Below, piece after piece: positions 9,360 through 17,691 of a stretch of 64,000 nt of DNA. The notes below the pieces were generated by a model. The model had not been told where the DNA came from and searched no databases. It saw only the letters and a list, made by a program, of their open reading frames with translations. The position numbers were made by a program, and so were the translations under genes. Positions within the stretch are counted from its first letter, which is position 1, and every line of letters begins with the position of its first letter. The stretch covers positions 1 through 64,000 of the forward strand of contig CASEKR010000014.1 in NCBI GenBank assembly GCA_949288585.1, read 5' to 3'. Source of the DNA: an uncultured Bacteroides sp. GTDB taxonomy: Bacteria > Bacteroidota > Bacteroidia > Bacteroidales > Bacteroidaceae.

Positions 9360-10718
9360 TCACCGGATTCCTTCCGCACAGGCTTCTTTGAAAATCTCGC
9401 CCACGGTGGGATGAGGGAAGACCATCCGCGCCCATTGCTCTGCGGTCAGTCCCAGTTGGATGGCCATGCCGCCCAGGGTGATAAGCTCGGAAGCGGGGTT
9501 GCCAAGGACGTGGACGCCAAGCACGCGGTTGTCCTCGCCAAGGAGCAGCTTGCACGTGCCGTTGACGCCTTCATTCTCGGCCACGAAACGGCCGGAGTAG
9601 GCCATGGGTAGTCGGACGGCGCGGTAGGCGATGCCCTGGCTGCGGAGAGTATCTTCGGTCTGCCCCACGCCCGCAATCTCGGGATTGGTGTAGACCACGG
9701 CGGGGATGGCGCGGTAGGACATCGCGTCGTCCTGTCCCAGGATGTGGTGGACGGCCACTTCGGCTTCGCGCACGGCGGTGTGAGCCAGGAGCGACTGCCC
9801 CGTCAGGTCGCCGCAGACGTACACGCCGGGCAGAGATGTCTGCATGTGGCTGTCGACGCGGAGTTGTCCGCGCCCAGTCTTCTCCAGCGGCAGGTTTTCC
9901 AGGCCGAAGCCTTGGGTGACGGGGCGGCGGCCCACGCTGAGCAGCACACGCTCCGCTTCGAGCACGGCGGGGCCGTCGGCATTCTCTACCGCGACGCGCA
10001 CGACGGTGTCATCGCCCTCCAGCGACGTGACGCGGGTGGAGGTGAGGAAGCGCACGCCGCGCTTGGCGTAGTCGGCGCGGAGCAAGGCCGCAAGCTCGCG
10101 GTCCATGCCGCCCAGTATCTCGTCCATCATCTCGACCACGGTGACCTCCGCGCCCAAACTGCGGAAGAAAGAGGCGAACTCTAAGCCGATGACTCCGCCG
10201 CCAACGACGACGAGCGAGTGGGGGAGCGCCTTGCTGTCCAGCGCGTCGCGGTGGGTCCAGTAGGGCACGCGCTCCACGCCGGGGATGGGGGGAACGAACG
10301 TCTCCGAGCCGGTGCAGAGGAGGAGGTTGTCACAACTGTACGCCTGCCCGCCGCAGAGGACGTGGTTCCGGTCTGCTATCGCGGCCTCGCCCGCGACTAT
10401 TTCCACGCCGGCAGCCGTCAGGCGCGACTTGATGCCGAGCACGAGCTTGCGCACCACTTTCTGCTTGCGCGCGACGATTTTCGGCAGGTCGAACGACAGG
10501 CCTTCCACGCCGACGGCATATTTCTGCGCCCCGCGCGCCGTGTCGAGCACCTTGGCCGAATAGAGCAGGGTCTTGGTGGGGATGCATCCCTCGTTCAGGC
10601 AAACGCCGCCCAGGGCGCGCTTCTCGAACAACACCACACGGAGTCCCGCCCGTGCGGCAGCTTCGGCGGCCGTATATCCGGCAGGGCCGCCCCCGATGAT
10701 GGCTACTTGGTAATCCAT
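9360..10718 (-). CDS. lpdA: Dihydrolipoyl dehydrogenase (E3)
   Basis: This 452-residue FAD-dependent pyridine-nucleotide disulfide oxidoreductase has an N-terminal FAD loop GGGPAGYTAAE, the redox pair C40-LNEG-C45, a NAD-binding VVGGGVIGLEFAS and the dimerisation-domain motif HPTVGEIFKEA with the catalytic His. E3 reoxidises lipoamide in 2-oxoacid dehydrogenase or glycine cleavage complexes; none of those partner genes is nearby, so it may be the shared genomic E3. The canonical LNVGCIPSK is LNEGCIPTK here, within the normal range. It is followed by a thiol-redox lipoprotein gene, an unusual pairing. Confidence 0.92.
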   Translation of the reverse strand: MDYQVAIIGGGPAGYTAAEAAARAGLRVVLFEKRALGGVCLNEGCIPTKTLLYSAKVLDTARGAQKYAVGVEGLSFDLPKIVARKQKVVRKLVLGIKSRLTAAGVEIVAGEAAIADRNHVLCGGQAYSCDNLLLCTGSETFVPPIPGVERVPYWTHRDALDSKALPHSLVVVGGGVIGLEFASFFRSLGAEVTVVEMMDEILGGMDRELAALLRADYAKRGVRFLTSTRVTSLEGDDTVVRVAVENADGPAVLEAERVLLSVGRRPVTQGFGLENLPLEKTGRGQLRVDSHMQTSLPGVYVCGDLTGQSLLAHTAVREAEVAVHHILGQDDAMSYRAIPAVVYTNPEIAGVGQTEDTLRSQGIAYRAVRLPMAYSGRFVAENEGVNGTCKLLLGEDNRVLGVHVLGNPASELITLGGMAIQLGLTAEQWARMVFPHPTVGEIFKEACAEGIR

Positions 10719-10807
10719 GATTTCTTTTGTTTAAAATATTTGGGCGCAAGTTACAAAATAATTTTCGTCCGCACCCCCTTCCAGAAAGTGTTTTTACGGG
10801 GGATTGC

Positions 10808-10895
10808 GCGGAGTGCGGCGTTCATTTGCGCGGAGTGCGGCGTTCGCTTCTCCCGAGTGCGGCGTTCATTTCTCCCGAGTGCGGCGTTCACAACC
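10808..10895 (+). repeat. 22-bp tandem array, locus 2 (4 units)
   Basis: Units start at 10808, 10830, 10852 and 10874, with exact 22-bp spacing and the core GAGTGCGGCGTTC in each. The array lies between the divergent lpdA and GT39 genes, 90 bp before the GT39 -7 element and oriented towards it. The rest of the 319-bp gap (10719-10807 and 10896-10984) has no gene I can support; it is purine-rich just after the array. Confidence 0.93.
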
Positions 10896-10984
10896 GCCGT
10901 CCACAGGAGAGGCAAAGGGGTGGGGGAGATGACAAGAAAAAAGAAAAAACGGGGGAAAAACATACGCCGTACACAATTTCTGCC

Positions 10985-10992
10985 TACCTTTG
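10985..10992 (+). promoter_or_regulatory. -7 element for the GT39-gtrA-GT2 operon
   Basis: TACCTTTG matches TAnnTTTG. It lies 45 nt upstream of the ATG at 11038. Confidence 0.6.
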
Positions 10993-11037
10993 CAAAGGTT
11001 CAAAAGAATGAAGTAATTAAAGCAGATTCCGTCTCCT

Positions 11038-12807
11038 ATGACACGAACAAGACACTTCTGGCTCCTGGCAGCCATCACCTTCCTGTCCCTCTTCCTTTTC
11101 ATGGGGCAAACGCCGTTCCACACCAAAGGCGAGCCGCGCGAAGCGGTGGTCGCCCTCTCCATGCTACAACAACACAACTGGACGCTGCCCGTCAACAACG
11201 GGGTGGACATGGCCTACAAGCCGCCGTTCTTCCATTGGTGCATCGCCGCCGCGTCCACTGTGGCGGGCGAAGTGAACGAATACACCGCGCGCTTCCCTTC
11301 GGCCTTCTGGCTGGCCGTCATGGTGCTGGCGGGATACGTGTTCTTTGCCAAGCGGCGGGGCGTCGAAGTGGCCTTCCTCATGGGGCTCTTGACGCTGACC
11401 AACTTCGAGGTGCACCGGGCGGGCGTCAACTGCCGCGTCGACATGGTTCTGTCCGCCCTCATCGTCCTGGCCATCTACCAACTCTACAAATGGGGCGAAC
11501 GCGGGCTGCGGGGCATCCCCTGGACGGGCATCCTGTGCATGAGCGGCGCGGCCCTGACCAAAGGGCCCGTGGGCATCGTACTGCCCTGCCTGGTGGTCGC
11601 CGTCTTCCTGTGGATTCGCGGCTACAACTTTTGGCGGCTGTTGGGCCGGTTTGCCGCCACGGCCATCCGGGCGTGCATATTGCCTATGGTCTGGTACCTG
11701 GCAGCCTGGCGGCAAGGGGGCGAAGAGTTCCTGTCGCTGGTGCTCGAAGAGAACGTCCTGCGCTTCCTGGGCAAGATGAGTTACGAATCGCACGAGAACC
11801 CATGGTGGTACAACGTGGTGACCGTCGTCGCCGGATGGACGCCTTACACGCTGCTGGCGCTGATGTCGCTCTTCGTGCTGAAATATAAAAAAGTAAATGG
11901 AAATGTCCGCATCTGGTGGACGCGCCTGCGCGACTACATCCGCCGCATGGACGACGCGCGCCTGCTCTCCCTGCTGGCCACGGTGCTGATATTCGTCTTC
12001 TACTGCATCCCCAAGAGCAAACGGAGTGTCTACCTGCTTCCCATTTACCCGTTCATCGCTTACTTCCTGGCCGAATACATCCTGTGGCTGTGCCGCAACC
12101 ACCGCGCCGTGGTGCGCGCCTTCGGCCACGTGCTCGCCGCGCTGGCCGTCGCCCTGCTGGCGCTCTTCGCCGCCCTGCAGGCCGGACTGGTGCCCGACAG
12201 CATCTTCGGCACCGGCCGCCATGCCGCACAGAACATCGCCTTCAAGCAGTCGCTCGAAACGGTGCCCATCGGCTTCCTGGCTGTCCTGGCGCTGGCCGTA
12301 CTGGTGGCTGGCATCGCCGCCTTCTACCGCGCCGCGCGGCGGGACAACCCACAGACATTGCCCTACGCAGTCGCCGCACTGGTCTTCACCATCTACTTCT
12401 CGCTGGACGGCTTCTTCCAGCCCACCGTCTTGGCCGTGAAGTCGGACAAGCCCGTGGCCGAACACATCGCCACGCTGGTGCCGCCGGACGCCACGCTCTG
12501 CTCGTGCCATCCGGACTATCCGTCGGCCAACATCCTGCACCCCTTCACGCTGAACTTCTACCTGGACAACCGCATCGTGCCCTTCGGCGCCTTCTTCCCC
12601 GAAGAGGGCTACTTAGTGGCGGGGCGCGGAGACATCGAAGCCTTCAAGCAACGCTACGGCAACGACTACGACACGGAAGAAGTGTGGGACAGCGGGCACC
12701 GCAGCTGCGACTCGAAACAGATTATCTTGCTCTGCAAGTTCCATAAGAAACCGGACAACGCCGCCACCACCCAAAATGAAACTGCTGCGGAAGGAAATCG
12801 GGAGTGA
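11038..12807 (+). CDS. ArnT-like glycosyltransferase family 39 integral membrane protein
   Basis: This 589-residue polytopic protein has an N-terminal membrane helix and the GT39/PMT-type first periplasmic loop TKGEPREAVVAL with the acidic residue expected in the active site. Then come YKPPFFHW, many membrane helices through about residue 450, and a soluble C-terminal domain. Family members transfer a sugar from an undecaprenyl- or dolichyl-phosphate carrier to lipid A, glycan or protein on the outer face of the membrane. It overlaps gtrA by 32 bp and leads an operon whose other two products would make and flip the lipid-linked donor. The acceptor is not evident. Confidence 0.85.
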   Translation: MTRTRHFWLLAAITFLSLFLFMGQTPFHTKGEPREAVVALSMLQQHNWTLPVNNGVDMAYKPPFFHWCIAAASTVAGEVNEYTARFPSAFWLAVMVLAGYVFFAKRRGVEVAFLMGLLTLTNFEVHRAGVNCRVDMVLSALIVLAIYQLYKWGERGLRGIPWTGILCMSGAALTKGPVGIVLPCLVVAVFLWIRGYNFWRLLGRFAATAIRACILPMVWYLAAWRQGGEEFLSLVLEENVLRFLGKMSYESHENPWWYNVVTVVAGWTPYTLLALMSLFVLKYKKVNGNVRIWWTRLRDYIRRMDDARLLSLLATVLIFVFYCIPKSKRSVYLLPIYPFIAYFLAEYILWLCRNHRAVVRAFGHVLAALAVALLALFAALQAGLVPDSIFGTGRHAAQNIAFKQSLETVPIGFLAVLALAVLVAGIAAFYRAARRDNPQTLPYAVAALVFTIYFSLDGFFQPTVLAVKSDKPVAEHIATLVPPDATLCSCHPDYPSANILHPFTLNFYLDNRIVPFGAFFPEEGYLVAGRGDIEAFKQRYGNDYDTEEVWDSGHRSCDSKQIILLCKFHKKPDNAATTQNETAAEGNRE

Positions 12808-13177
12808 GTTCGTACGCTTCGGCGTCGTGGGCGTGACGGCCACGGGCGTGCATTATGGCGTATATTGGCTGCTGCAACATGTGCTGAACGTCAACCTCGC
12901 CTACACGGCCGGCTACCTGACGGGCTTCGCGCTCAACTTCTACCTGACGGCGCACTTCACCTTCCGCACCCGCCCTTCGTGGAAAAAGCTCTTCGGCATG
13001 GGCGCGGCGCACGCGGTGAACTACGGCCTGCACCTCGCACTGCTCAACCTGTTCCTCTGGGCGGGATTGGCCAACGAATGGGCGCCGCTGCCCGTCTTTG
13101 CCATCGCCGTACCGGTGAACTTCCTGCTGGTAAGATTTGTTTTTAAGAGAAAGGAGAAAAAGAAATCATGGACTTAG
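12776..13177 (+). CDS. GtrA family membrane protein (putative lipid-linked sugar flippase)
   Basis: This 133-residue protein has four predicted membrane helices and the GtrA hallmarks: an early FVRFGVVGVTATGVHYGVYW segment, then NVNLAYTAGYLTGFALNFYL and a C-terminal NFLLVRFVFK. GtrA proteins are thought to flip undecaprenyl-phosphate-glucose across the inner membrane in O-antigen glucosylation systems. It starts 32 bp inside the GT39 gene and ends 10 bp inside the GT2 gene, so the three are tightly coupled. Confidence 0.88.
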   Translation: MKLLRKEIGSEFVRFGVVGVTATGVHYGVYWLLQHVLNVNLAYTAGYLTGFALNFYLTAHFTFRTRPSWKKLFGMGAAHAVNYGLHLALLNLFLWAGLANEWAPLPVFAIAVPVNFLLVRFVFKRKEKKKSWT

Positions 13178-14175
13178 CCATCATCGTACCCTGCTACAAC
13201 GAAGAAGAAGTCTTGACAGAGACCACCGCCCGCCTGACCGGCGTGCTGGAACGCCTGCAACAGGCAGGACAAATCAGCGAAGGACGCATCCTCTTCGTAG
13301 ACGACGGAAGCCGCGACCGCACCTGGACGCTCATCGAACAGTTCGCCGCCGCCGACCCGCGCATCTGCGGGCTGAAACTATCGCGCAACGAAGGACACCA
13401 ACGCGCCTTGTGGGCAGGACTGGAATGGGCGGCAAGCCATGCCGACGCCGCCGTCAGCATCGACGCCGACCTGCAAGACGACGTGGAAGCTATCCTGCCG
13501 ATGGTGGAATATTTCCGGAAAGGGATAGACGTGGTGTACGGCGTCCGGAAGGAGCGCGCCTCGGACACGTTCTTCAAGCGCAACACTGCCTTGATGTTCT
13601 ACCGCCTGGTGAACGCCCTGGGCGGGCAGATCGTGTACAACCACGCCGACTTCCGCCTGCTGAGCCGCCGCGCCATGCAAGCCCTCGTCTCGTTCCCCGA
13701 ACGCAACCTGTTCCTGCGCGGGCTGGTGCCACTGGTGGGCTACCCCTCGGCCACCGTTTGGTACGACCGCCACGAGCGCTTCGCCGGGCAATCCAAATAC
13801 CCGCTGAAGAAAATGCTGAGCTTCGCCATCGACGGCATCACGTCGTTCTCCACCCGCCCGCTGCGCTACATTACTTACCTGGGGCTGCTGTTCGTGCTCA
13901 TCGCCATAGGAGCCATTGCCTACGCGCTCTTCTCCTACGTGAACCACGACGTTATGCCCGGCTGGACCTCGCTGGTAGTGTCAGTCTGGTTTGTCGGGGG
14001 CATGGTGCTGCTGGCCTGCGGCATCATCGGGGAATATGTGGGGAAAATATACAAGGAAGTGAAACGCCGCCCGCATTATTTCGTTGAGAAAGAAGCAGGC
14101 AGCCGCTTCTCCAACGCCCGGACGAACTCGTCCTCGTTGGCAGGCGACAACGCGTCGAACTTGCCGTCGGCATAG
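13168..14175 (+). CDS. GT2 glycosyltransferase, GtrB/DPM1-like (polyprenyl-phosphate sugar synthase)
   Basis: The protein has 335 residues. The GT-A domain (residues 1-230) has VPCYNEEEVL, the acidic motif DADLQDD and the acceptor-site region RNLFLRGLVP. Two C-terminal membrane helices follow (residues about 230-295). It would load a sugar onto undecaprenyl phosphate on the cytosolic side. AAGGAG at 13151-13156 precedes the ATG at 13168. The usual ending (KEVKRRPHYFVE) is followed by about 30 unconserved-looking residues encoded opposite the end of the PH-domain gene, probably because an earlier stop was lost. Confidence 0.9.
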   Translation: MDLAIIVPCYNEEEVLTETTARLTGVLERLQQAGQISEGRILFVDDGSRDRTWTLIEQFAAADPRICGLKLSRNEGHQRALWAGLEWAASHADAAVSIDADLQDDVEAILPMVEYFRKGIDVVYGVRKERASDTFFKRNTALMFYRLVNALGGQIVYNHADFRLLSRRAMQALVSFPERNLFLRGLVPLVGYPSATVWYDRHERFAGQSKYPLKKMLSFAIDGITSFSTRPLRYITYLGLLFVLIAIGAIAYALFSYVNHDVMPGWTSLVVSVWFVGGMVLLACGIIGEYVGKIYKEVKRRPHYFVEKEAGSRFSNARTNSSSLAGDNASNLPSA

Positions 14176-14486
14176 CGCACCAGCACATAGCGTACCAACG
14201 CCCGTCCCGCCACCTGCATGGACGACGCGCGCTCCACGCCCACGATGTCCGACAAAGGCCGTTCGCGCCGGCGGCTGAAACGCCCCCGGTCTATCAGCAA
14301 AAAACCGTCTGCGGTCAGCGTATAGGCGGTGTGGATGAGCCGTTCAATAAGGAACACCAGCCACACACACCACACAGCAGCCAGCACAGGCCGCTTCTCC
14401 CAGAGGCACCACACCGCCAGGAAACCAATCAACAACAGCATCAAGCACTGCCCGGGCAACAGCCGGGCGTGGAAAGTACGGTCCAT
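14076..14486 (-). CDS. Membrane protein with bacterial PH-like domain
   Basis: This 136-residue protein has two close hydrophobic segments at residues about 12-50 (LMLLLIGFLAVW, LAAVWCVWLVFLIERLI). A small beta-rich domain of the YdbS/YdbT bPH type follows (YTLTADGFLLIDRGRFSRRR, PLSDIVGVE, LVRYADGKFDALSP). The function of such proteins is not known. It is transcribed against the GT2 gene and overlaps its 3' end by 100 bp. Confidence 0.7.
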   Translation of the reverse strand: MDRTFHARLLPGQCLMLLLIGFLAVWCLWEKRPVLAAVWCVWLVFLIERLIHTAYTLTADGFLLIDRGRFSRRRERPLSDIVGVERASSMQVAGRALVRYVLVRYADGKFDALSPANEDEFVRALEKRLPASFSTK

Positions 14487-14556
14487 ACGCGAAAGATTTT
14501 GCGTGCTAAGATACGCATTTTACGCCGACAAGAGTACAAGAAAAGCGCTTAATACT

Positions 14557-14564
14557 TAACTTTG
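14557..14564 (+). promoter_or_regulatory. -7 element for nadB
   Basis: TAACTTTG matches TAnnTTTG. It lies 21 nt upstream of the nadB ATG, giving a very short leader. Confidence 0.62.
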
Positions 14565-14585
14565 CGCCGTAAAAACATTCATATC

Positions 14586-16166
14586 ATGGTAAGACAGTTC
14601 GATTTCCTCGTCATCGGCTCAGGAATAGCCGGGATGAGCTTTGCGCTGAAAGTGGCGCATAAAGGTTCGGTAGCTCTCATTTGCAAGGCCGGCATGGAAG
14701 AAGCCAACACCTACTTCGCACAAGGAGGCATTGCATCGGTCACCAACCTCGCAGTGGACAACTTCGAGAAACACATCGAAGATACCATGATTGCAGGCGA
14801 CTGGATTAGCGACCGCGCCGCCGTGGAGAAGGTCGTGCGCAACGCCCCCGCCCAAATCCAAGAGCTTATCCGCTGGGGCGTGAACTTCGACAAGAAAGCC
14901 GACGGCAGCTTCGACCTGCACCGCGAAGGCGGCCACTCGGAGTTCCGCATCCTCCACCACCAAGACAATACGGGCGCGGAGATTCAAACCAGCCTCATTG
15001 AAGCCGTCAGGCAACACCCCAACATAACAGTATTCACCAACCACTACGCCGTGGAAATCATCACGCAACACCACCTCGGCATCATCGTAACGCGCCACAC
15101 GCCCGGTATCAAGTGCTACGGCGCCTACGTGCTGGACGAAGAGACCGGCGTAGTAGACACTTTCCTCTCGAAAGTAACCGTCATGGCCACCGGAGGGTGC
15201 GAAGCGGTCTACCGCCATACAACCAATCCCCTGGTAGCTACCGGCGACGGCATCGCCATGGTCTACCGCGCGAAAGGGATTGTCAAAGACATGGAGTTCA
15301 TTCAGTTTCATCCCACGGCGCTTTATCACCCGGGCGACCGCCCCTCGTTCCTGATTACGGAAGCCATGCGCGGCTACGGAGCCGTGCTCCGTACGCTGGA
15401 CGGCAAAGAGTTCATGCAGAAATACGACCCGCGCCTGTCGCTCGCGCCGCGCGACATCGTGGCCCGCGCCATCGACAACGAGATGAAGCAACGCGGCGAG
15501 GACCACGTCTACCTGGACGTAACGCACAAAGACGCCGAGGAGACGAAGCGGCACTTCCCCAACATCTACCAGAAATGCCTCTCCATCGGCATCGACATTA
15601 CCAAAGACTATATCCCCGTTGCCCCCGCCGCCCACTACCTGTGCGGAGGCATCAAAGTGGACCTGGACGGACAGAGCAGCATCCGCCGCCTCTACGCCAT
15701 CGGCGAATGCTCGTGCACAGGACTGCACGGCGGCAACCGACTGGCCTCGAACTCGCTCATAGAGGCGGTGGTGTATGCCGACGCAGCCGCCCAGCATGCG
15801 ATGACTGTGCTGGACCGCTACGACTTCAACACCGACATCCCGGAATGGAACGACGAAGGAACCATCTCGAACGAAGAGCGCGTGCTCATCACGCAAAGCA
15901 TGAAGGAGGTAAACCAGATTATGGAAGCCTACGTGGGCATTGTGCGGAGCAACGTCCGCCTGACACGGGCATGGAATCGCCTGGACATCCTCTACGAGGA
16001 GACGGAACGCCTGTTCAAGCGGTGCAAGGCCACGCGCGAGCTGTGCGAACTGCGCAACCTGATTAACGTAGGCTACCTCATCACCAAGCAGGCAATGGAA
16101 CGGAAAGAAAGCCGGGGCCTGCACTACACCATCGATTACCCGCACGCCGCCGCCCCTGCAGAATAA
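14586..16166 (+). CDS. nadB: L-aspartate oxidase NadB
   Basis: This 526-residue FAD flavoprotein oxidises L-aspartate to iminoaspartate, the first step of de novo NAD synthesis, handing its product to NadA. The FAD loop GSGIAGMSFALKVA is at residues about 10-23. EFIQFHPTAL and the active-site segment HYLCGGIKVD and GLHGGNRLASNSLIEA are typical of the succinate dehydrogenase/fumarate reductase flavoprotein family in its NadB branch. The ATG at 14586 is preferred over the one at 14562, which lies inside the -7 element. The partner gene nadA is in the same window, 13.6 kb away on the same strand. Confidence 0.94.
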   Translation: MVRQFDFLVIGSGIAGMSFALKVAHKGSVALICKAGMEEANTYFAQGGIASVTNLAVDNFEKHIEDTMIAGDWISDRAAVEKVVRNAPAQIQELIRWGVNFDKKADGSFDLHREGGHSEFRILHHQDNTGAEIQTSLIEAVRQHPNITVFTNHYAVEIITQHHLGIIVTRHTPGIKCYGAYVLDEETGVVDTFLSKVTVMATGGCEAVYRHTTNPLVATGDGIAMVYRAKGIVKDMEFIQFHPTALYHPGDRPSFLITEAMRGYGAVLRTLDGKEFMQKYDPRLSLAPRDIVARAIDNEMKQRGEDHVYLDVTHKDAEETKRHFPNIYQKCLSIGIDITKDYIPVAPAAHYLCGGIKVDLDGQSSIRRLYAIGECSCTGLHGGNRLASNSLIEAVVYADAAAQHAMTVLDRYDFNTDIPEWNDEGTISNEERVLITQSMKEVNQIMEAYVGIVRSNVRLTRAWNRLDILYEETERLFKRCKATRELCELRNLINVGYLITKQAMERKESRGLHYTIDYPHAAAPAE

Positions 16167-16169
16167 AAC

Positions 16170-16904
16170 TCAACGGCCTTCTTCCGCCAGACGGCGGATG
16201 CGGCGCGCCCGTTCGGCAGAAGCGGGATGGGTGCTGACCCATTCGGCCAGGGCGGGCAAGTCTTCTTCCCCCGAAAGGCGAAGCAGGAAGTCGGCCAGGC
16301 CGTTGGGGTCAATGCCGGCTGCCAGGAGATAGCGGACAGCCAGGGCGTCCGCCTCGCTTTCCAAGCTACGGTCGTAGGCCGTGGAGGAGAGCACCCGCGC
16401 CAACTCGCCCAAGGCTTCCGCACCGCCGCCGGAAGTCATGGCCACCAGGGCGGAAAGCCCAACTTCTTTCACCAGCTTTTGCATGACATGCCCCTGCGTC
16501 AGGTGGGCCAGTTCGTGGGCCATGACGCCGGAAAGCTCGGCTTCGCTGCGGCAGGAGTCGAGCAGGGCAGTGTTCACCACCAGATGATTGCCGGGGCAGG
16601 CGAAGGCATTGACTTCTTCGCTCTCGACGAGGTGGAGGGAGACCGAAGAGCGGCCGATGCCGTTGGCGCGGCACAGTTCGTCCAGCAGAGAGTCCACCTC
16701 CACCACCCGAAGGGAATCGTCCACGAAGGCGGCGTCGGACGAGTAGAGCGACCACCATAATTCCCCCAGTTTATCTTCCACCACGGTTTCCTTCAGGCCG
16801 AAGGCATTCAGCCAATCGACGCGCGAGAAGGCAAAAAGCACGGCGCAAAAGGCCGCGACGGACACGAGGGACTGTGTCAGCGTCTTTCGGAGTTCGGTCT
16901 GCAT
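16170..16904 (-). CDS. M48 family metalloprotease, membrane-anchored
   Basis: This 244-residue protein has an N-terminal membrane helix (residues about 12-28), then the peptidase M48 domain with the zinc motif H130-ELAH134 (MAHELAHLTQGH) and the third ligand in SLESEADALAVRYL near residue 190. Members resemble HtpX, Oma1 and BepA and degrade misfolded membrane or periplasmic proteins. Its start overlaps the upstream DUF4870 gene by 28 bp, placing it last in a four-gene membrane operon. It ends 3 bp from the nadB stop. Confidence 0.88.
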   Translation of the reverse strand: MQTELRKTLTQSLVSVAAFCAVLFAFSRVDWLNAFGLKETVVEDKLGELWWSLYSSDAAFVDDSLRVVEVDSLLDELCRANGIGRSSVSLHLVESEEVNAFACPGNHLVVNTALLDSCRSEAELSGVMAHELAHLTQGHVMQKLVKEVGLSALVAMTSGGGAEALGELARVLSSTAYDRSLESEADALAVRYLLAAGIDPNGLADFLLRLSGEEDLPALAEWVSTHPASAERARRIRRLAEEGR

Positions 16905-17311
16905 AGCATGTCGGTCAAGGGAGCATAGACGTACCAGTCCACTTGGCGGCCTTTGTTGACGGACACCATGGTGTGGAACGTGGCGACGAAGTCTATCAGA
17001 TTAAACAATACCACCGTAAACAGGTAGGCGAAATAGAACGAGGAGAGCGGAGCAGCATCGAACAGGATGCGCATGCTCCACCAGAAGAGCACGCAGTTGA
17101 CAAGGAAGAGCGGCACTTGCGACACCAGCGCCTGCGTGCAATGCCAACGCACGAAGTAGGTCTTGTGCCGGTTGGCCAAGTAGAAAATCAGCGTGGCCAG
17201 CAGGTTGACGATGGGCAAGGGGAGACCCACCATCACCACCAGAAGCGACATGAGGTAGCTGTGGGCGGCCGCCTCGCGTTCGTATCCTTGGGGGACGTAG
17301 TAGTCTTTCAT
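16877..17311 (-). CDS. DUF4870-like membrane protein
   Basis: This 144-residue protein has about four hydrophobic helices. The segment LLATLIFYLANRHKTYFVRWHCTQAL resembles the DUF4870 signature, in which a helix is followed by a basic stretch and a conserved H/Q-A. The N-terminal AAAHSYLMSLLVVMVGLPLPIVNLL helix also fits. Function is unknown for the family. Its ATG overlaps the stop of the DUF2752 gene as ATGA, and it overlaps the M48 gene by 28 bp. Confidence 0.72.
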   Translation of the reverse strand: MKDYYVPQGYEREAAAHSYLMSLLVVMVGLPLPIVNLLATLIFYLANRHKTYFVRWHCTQALVSQVPLFLVNCVLFWWSMRILFDAAPLSSFYFAYLFTVVLFNLIDFVATFHTMVSVNKGRQVDWYVYAPLTDMLCRPNSERR

Positions 17312-17691
17312 ATTCCTTTATATATATTCCAAATCCAGTTGGCGAAGATGAGGGAGAAGAGGCCGACGAGCACAAGCCGGCGGTGCAAGGCCGCCTCCAC
17401 GCGGAGGAAGCAGCGGTAGAGCGTGTCGCGGCGGAACAAGCCGTCGACCAGCAGCCAAAGGGACACCGCCGCCAAACCCACGGCCAACACGATGCCCACG
17501 GGATTGACGCAGAAAGCCCGCGCCACGTCGCCCGCCAAGAGCGCCCGCAGCGAGCGCGCCGCGCCGCAACCCGGACAGGGCAGCCCCGTCAGCCAGTGGA
17601 AAGGGCAGGGGAGAAGCCCCCCGCACAGCAGCCAGGCGTAACCCGCCGCGCACAGTACCGGAACCAGCACGTAGAACGGACGCCGCGCCAT
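17308..17691 (-). CDS. DUF2752 family membrane protein
   Basis: This 127-residue protein carries the DUF2752 signature CPFHWLTGLPCPGCGAARS (cysteines in CPGCG) near residues 27-45 and three membrane helices. No biochemical role is established. Start at 17691: this ATG shares ATGA with the TM2-gene stop, while the longer ORF to 17922 runs inside the TM2 gene in another frame. It is coupled at both ends to its operon neighbours. Confidence 0.82.
   Translation of the reverse strand: MARRPFYVLVPVLCAAGYAWLLCGGLLPCPFHWLTGLPCPGCGAARSLRALLAGDVARAFCVNPVGIVLAVGLAAVSLWLLVDGLFRRDTLYRCFLRVEAALHRRLVLVGLFSLIFANWIWNIYKGI

Noticed and set aside
10808..10895. CRISPR array at the 22-bp repeats
   Set aside because: The period is too short: the variable part is only 10 bp and itself similar between units, no cas genes occur in the window, and the same array recurs in four promoter regions.
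10218..11888. 556-codon plus-strand ORF spanning lpdA antisense, the repeat array and GT39 out of frame
   Set aside because: It crosses two genes, a promoter and the array, and its C-terminal part is the wrong frame of the GT39 gene.
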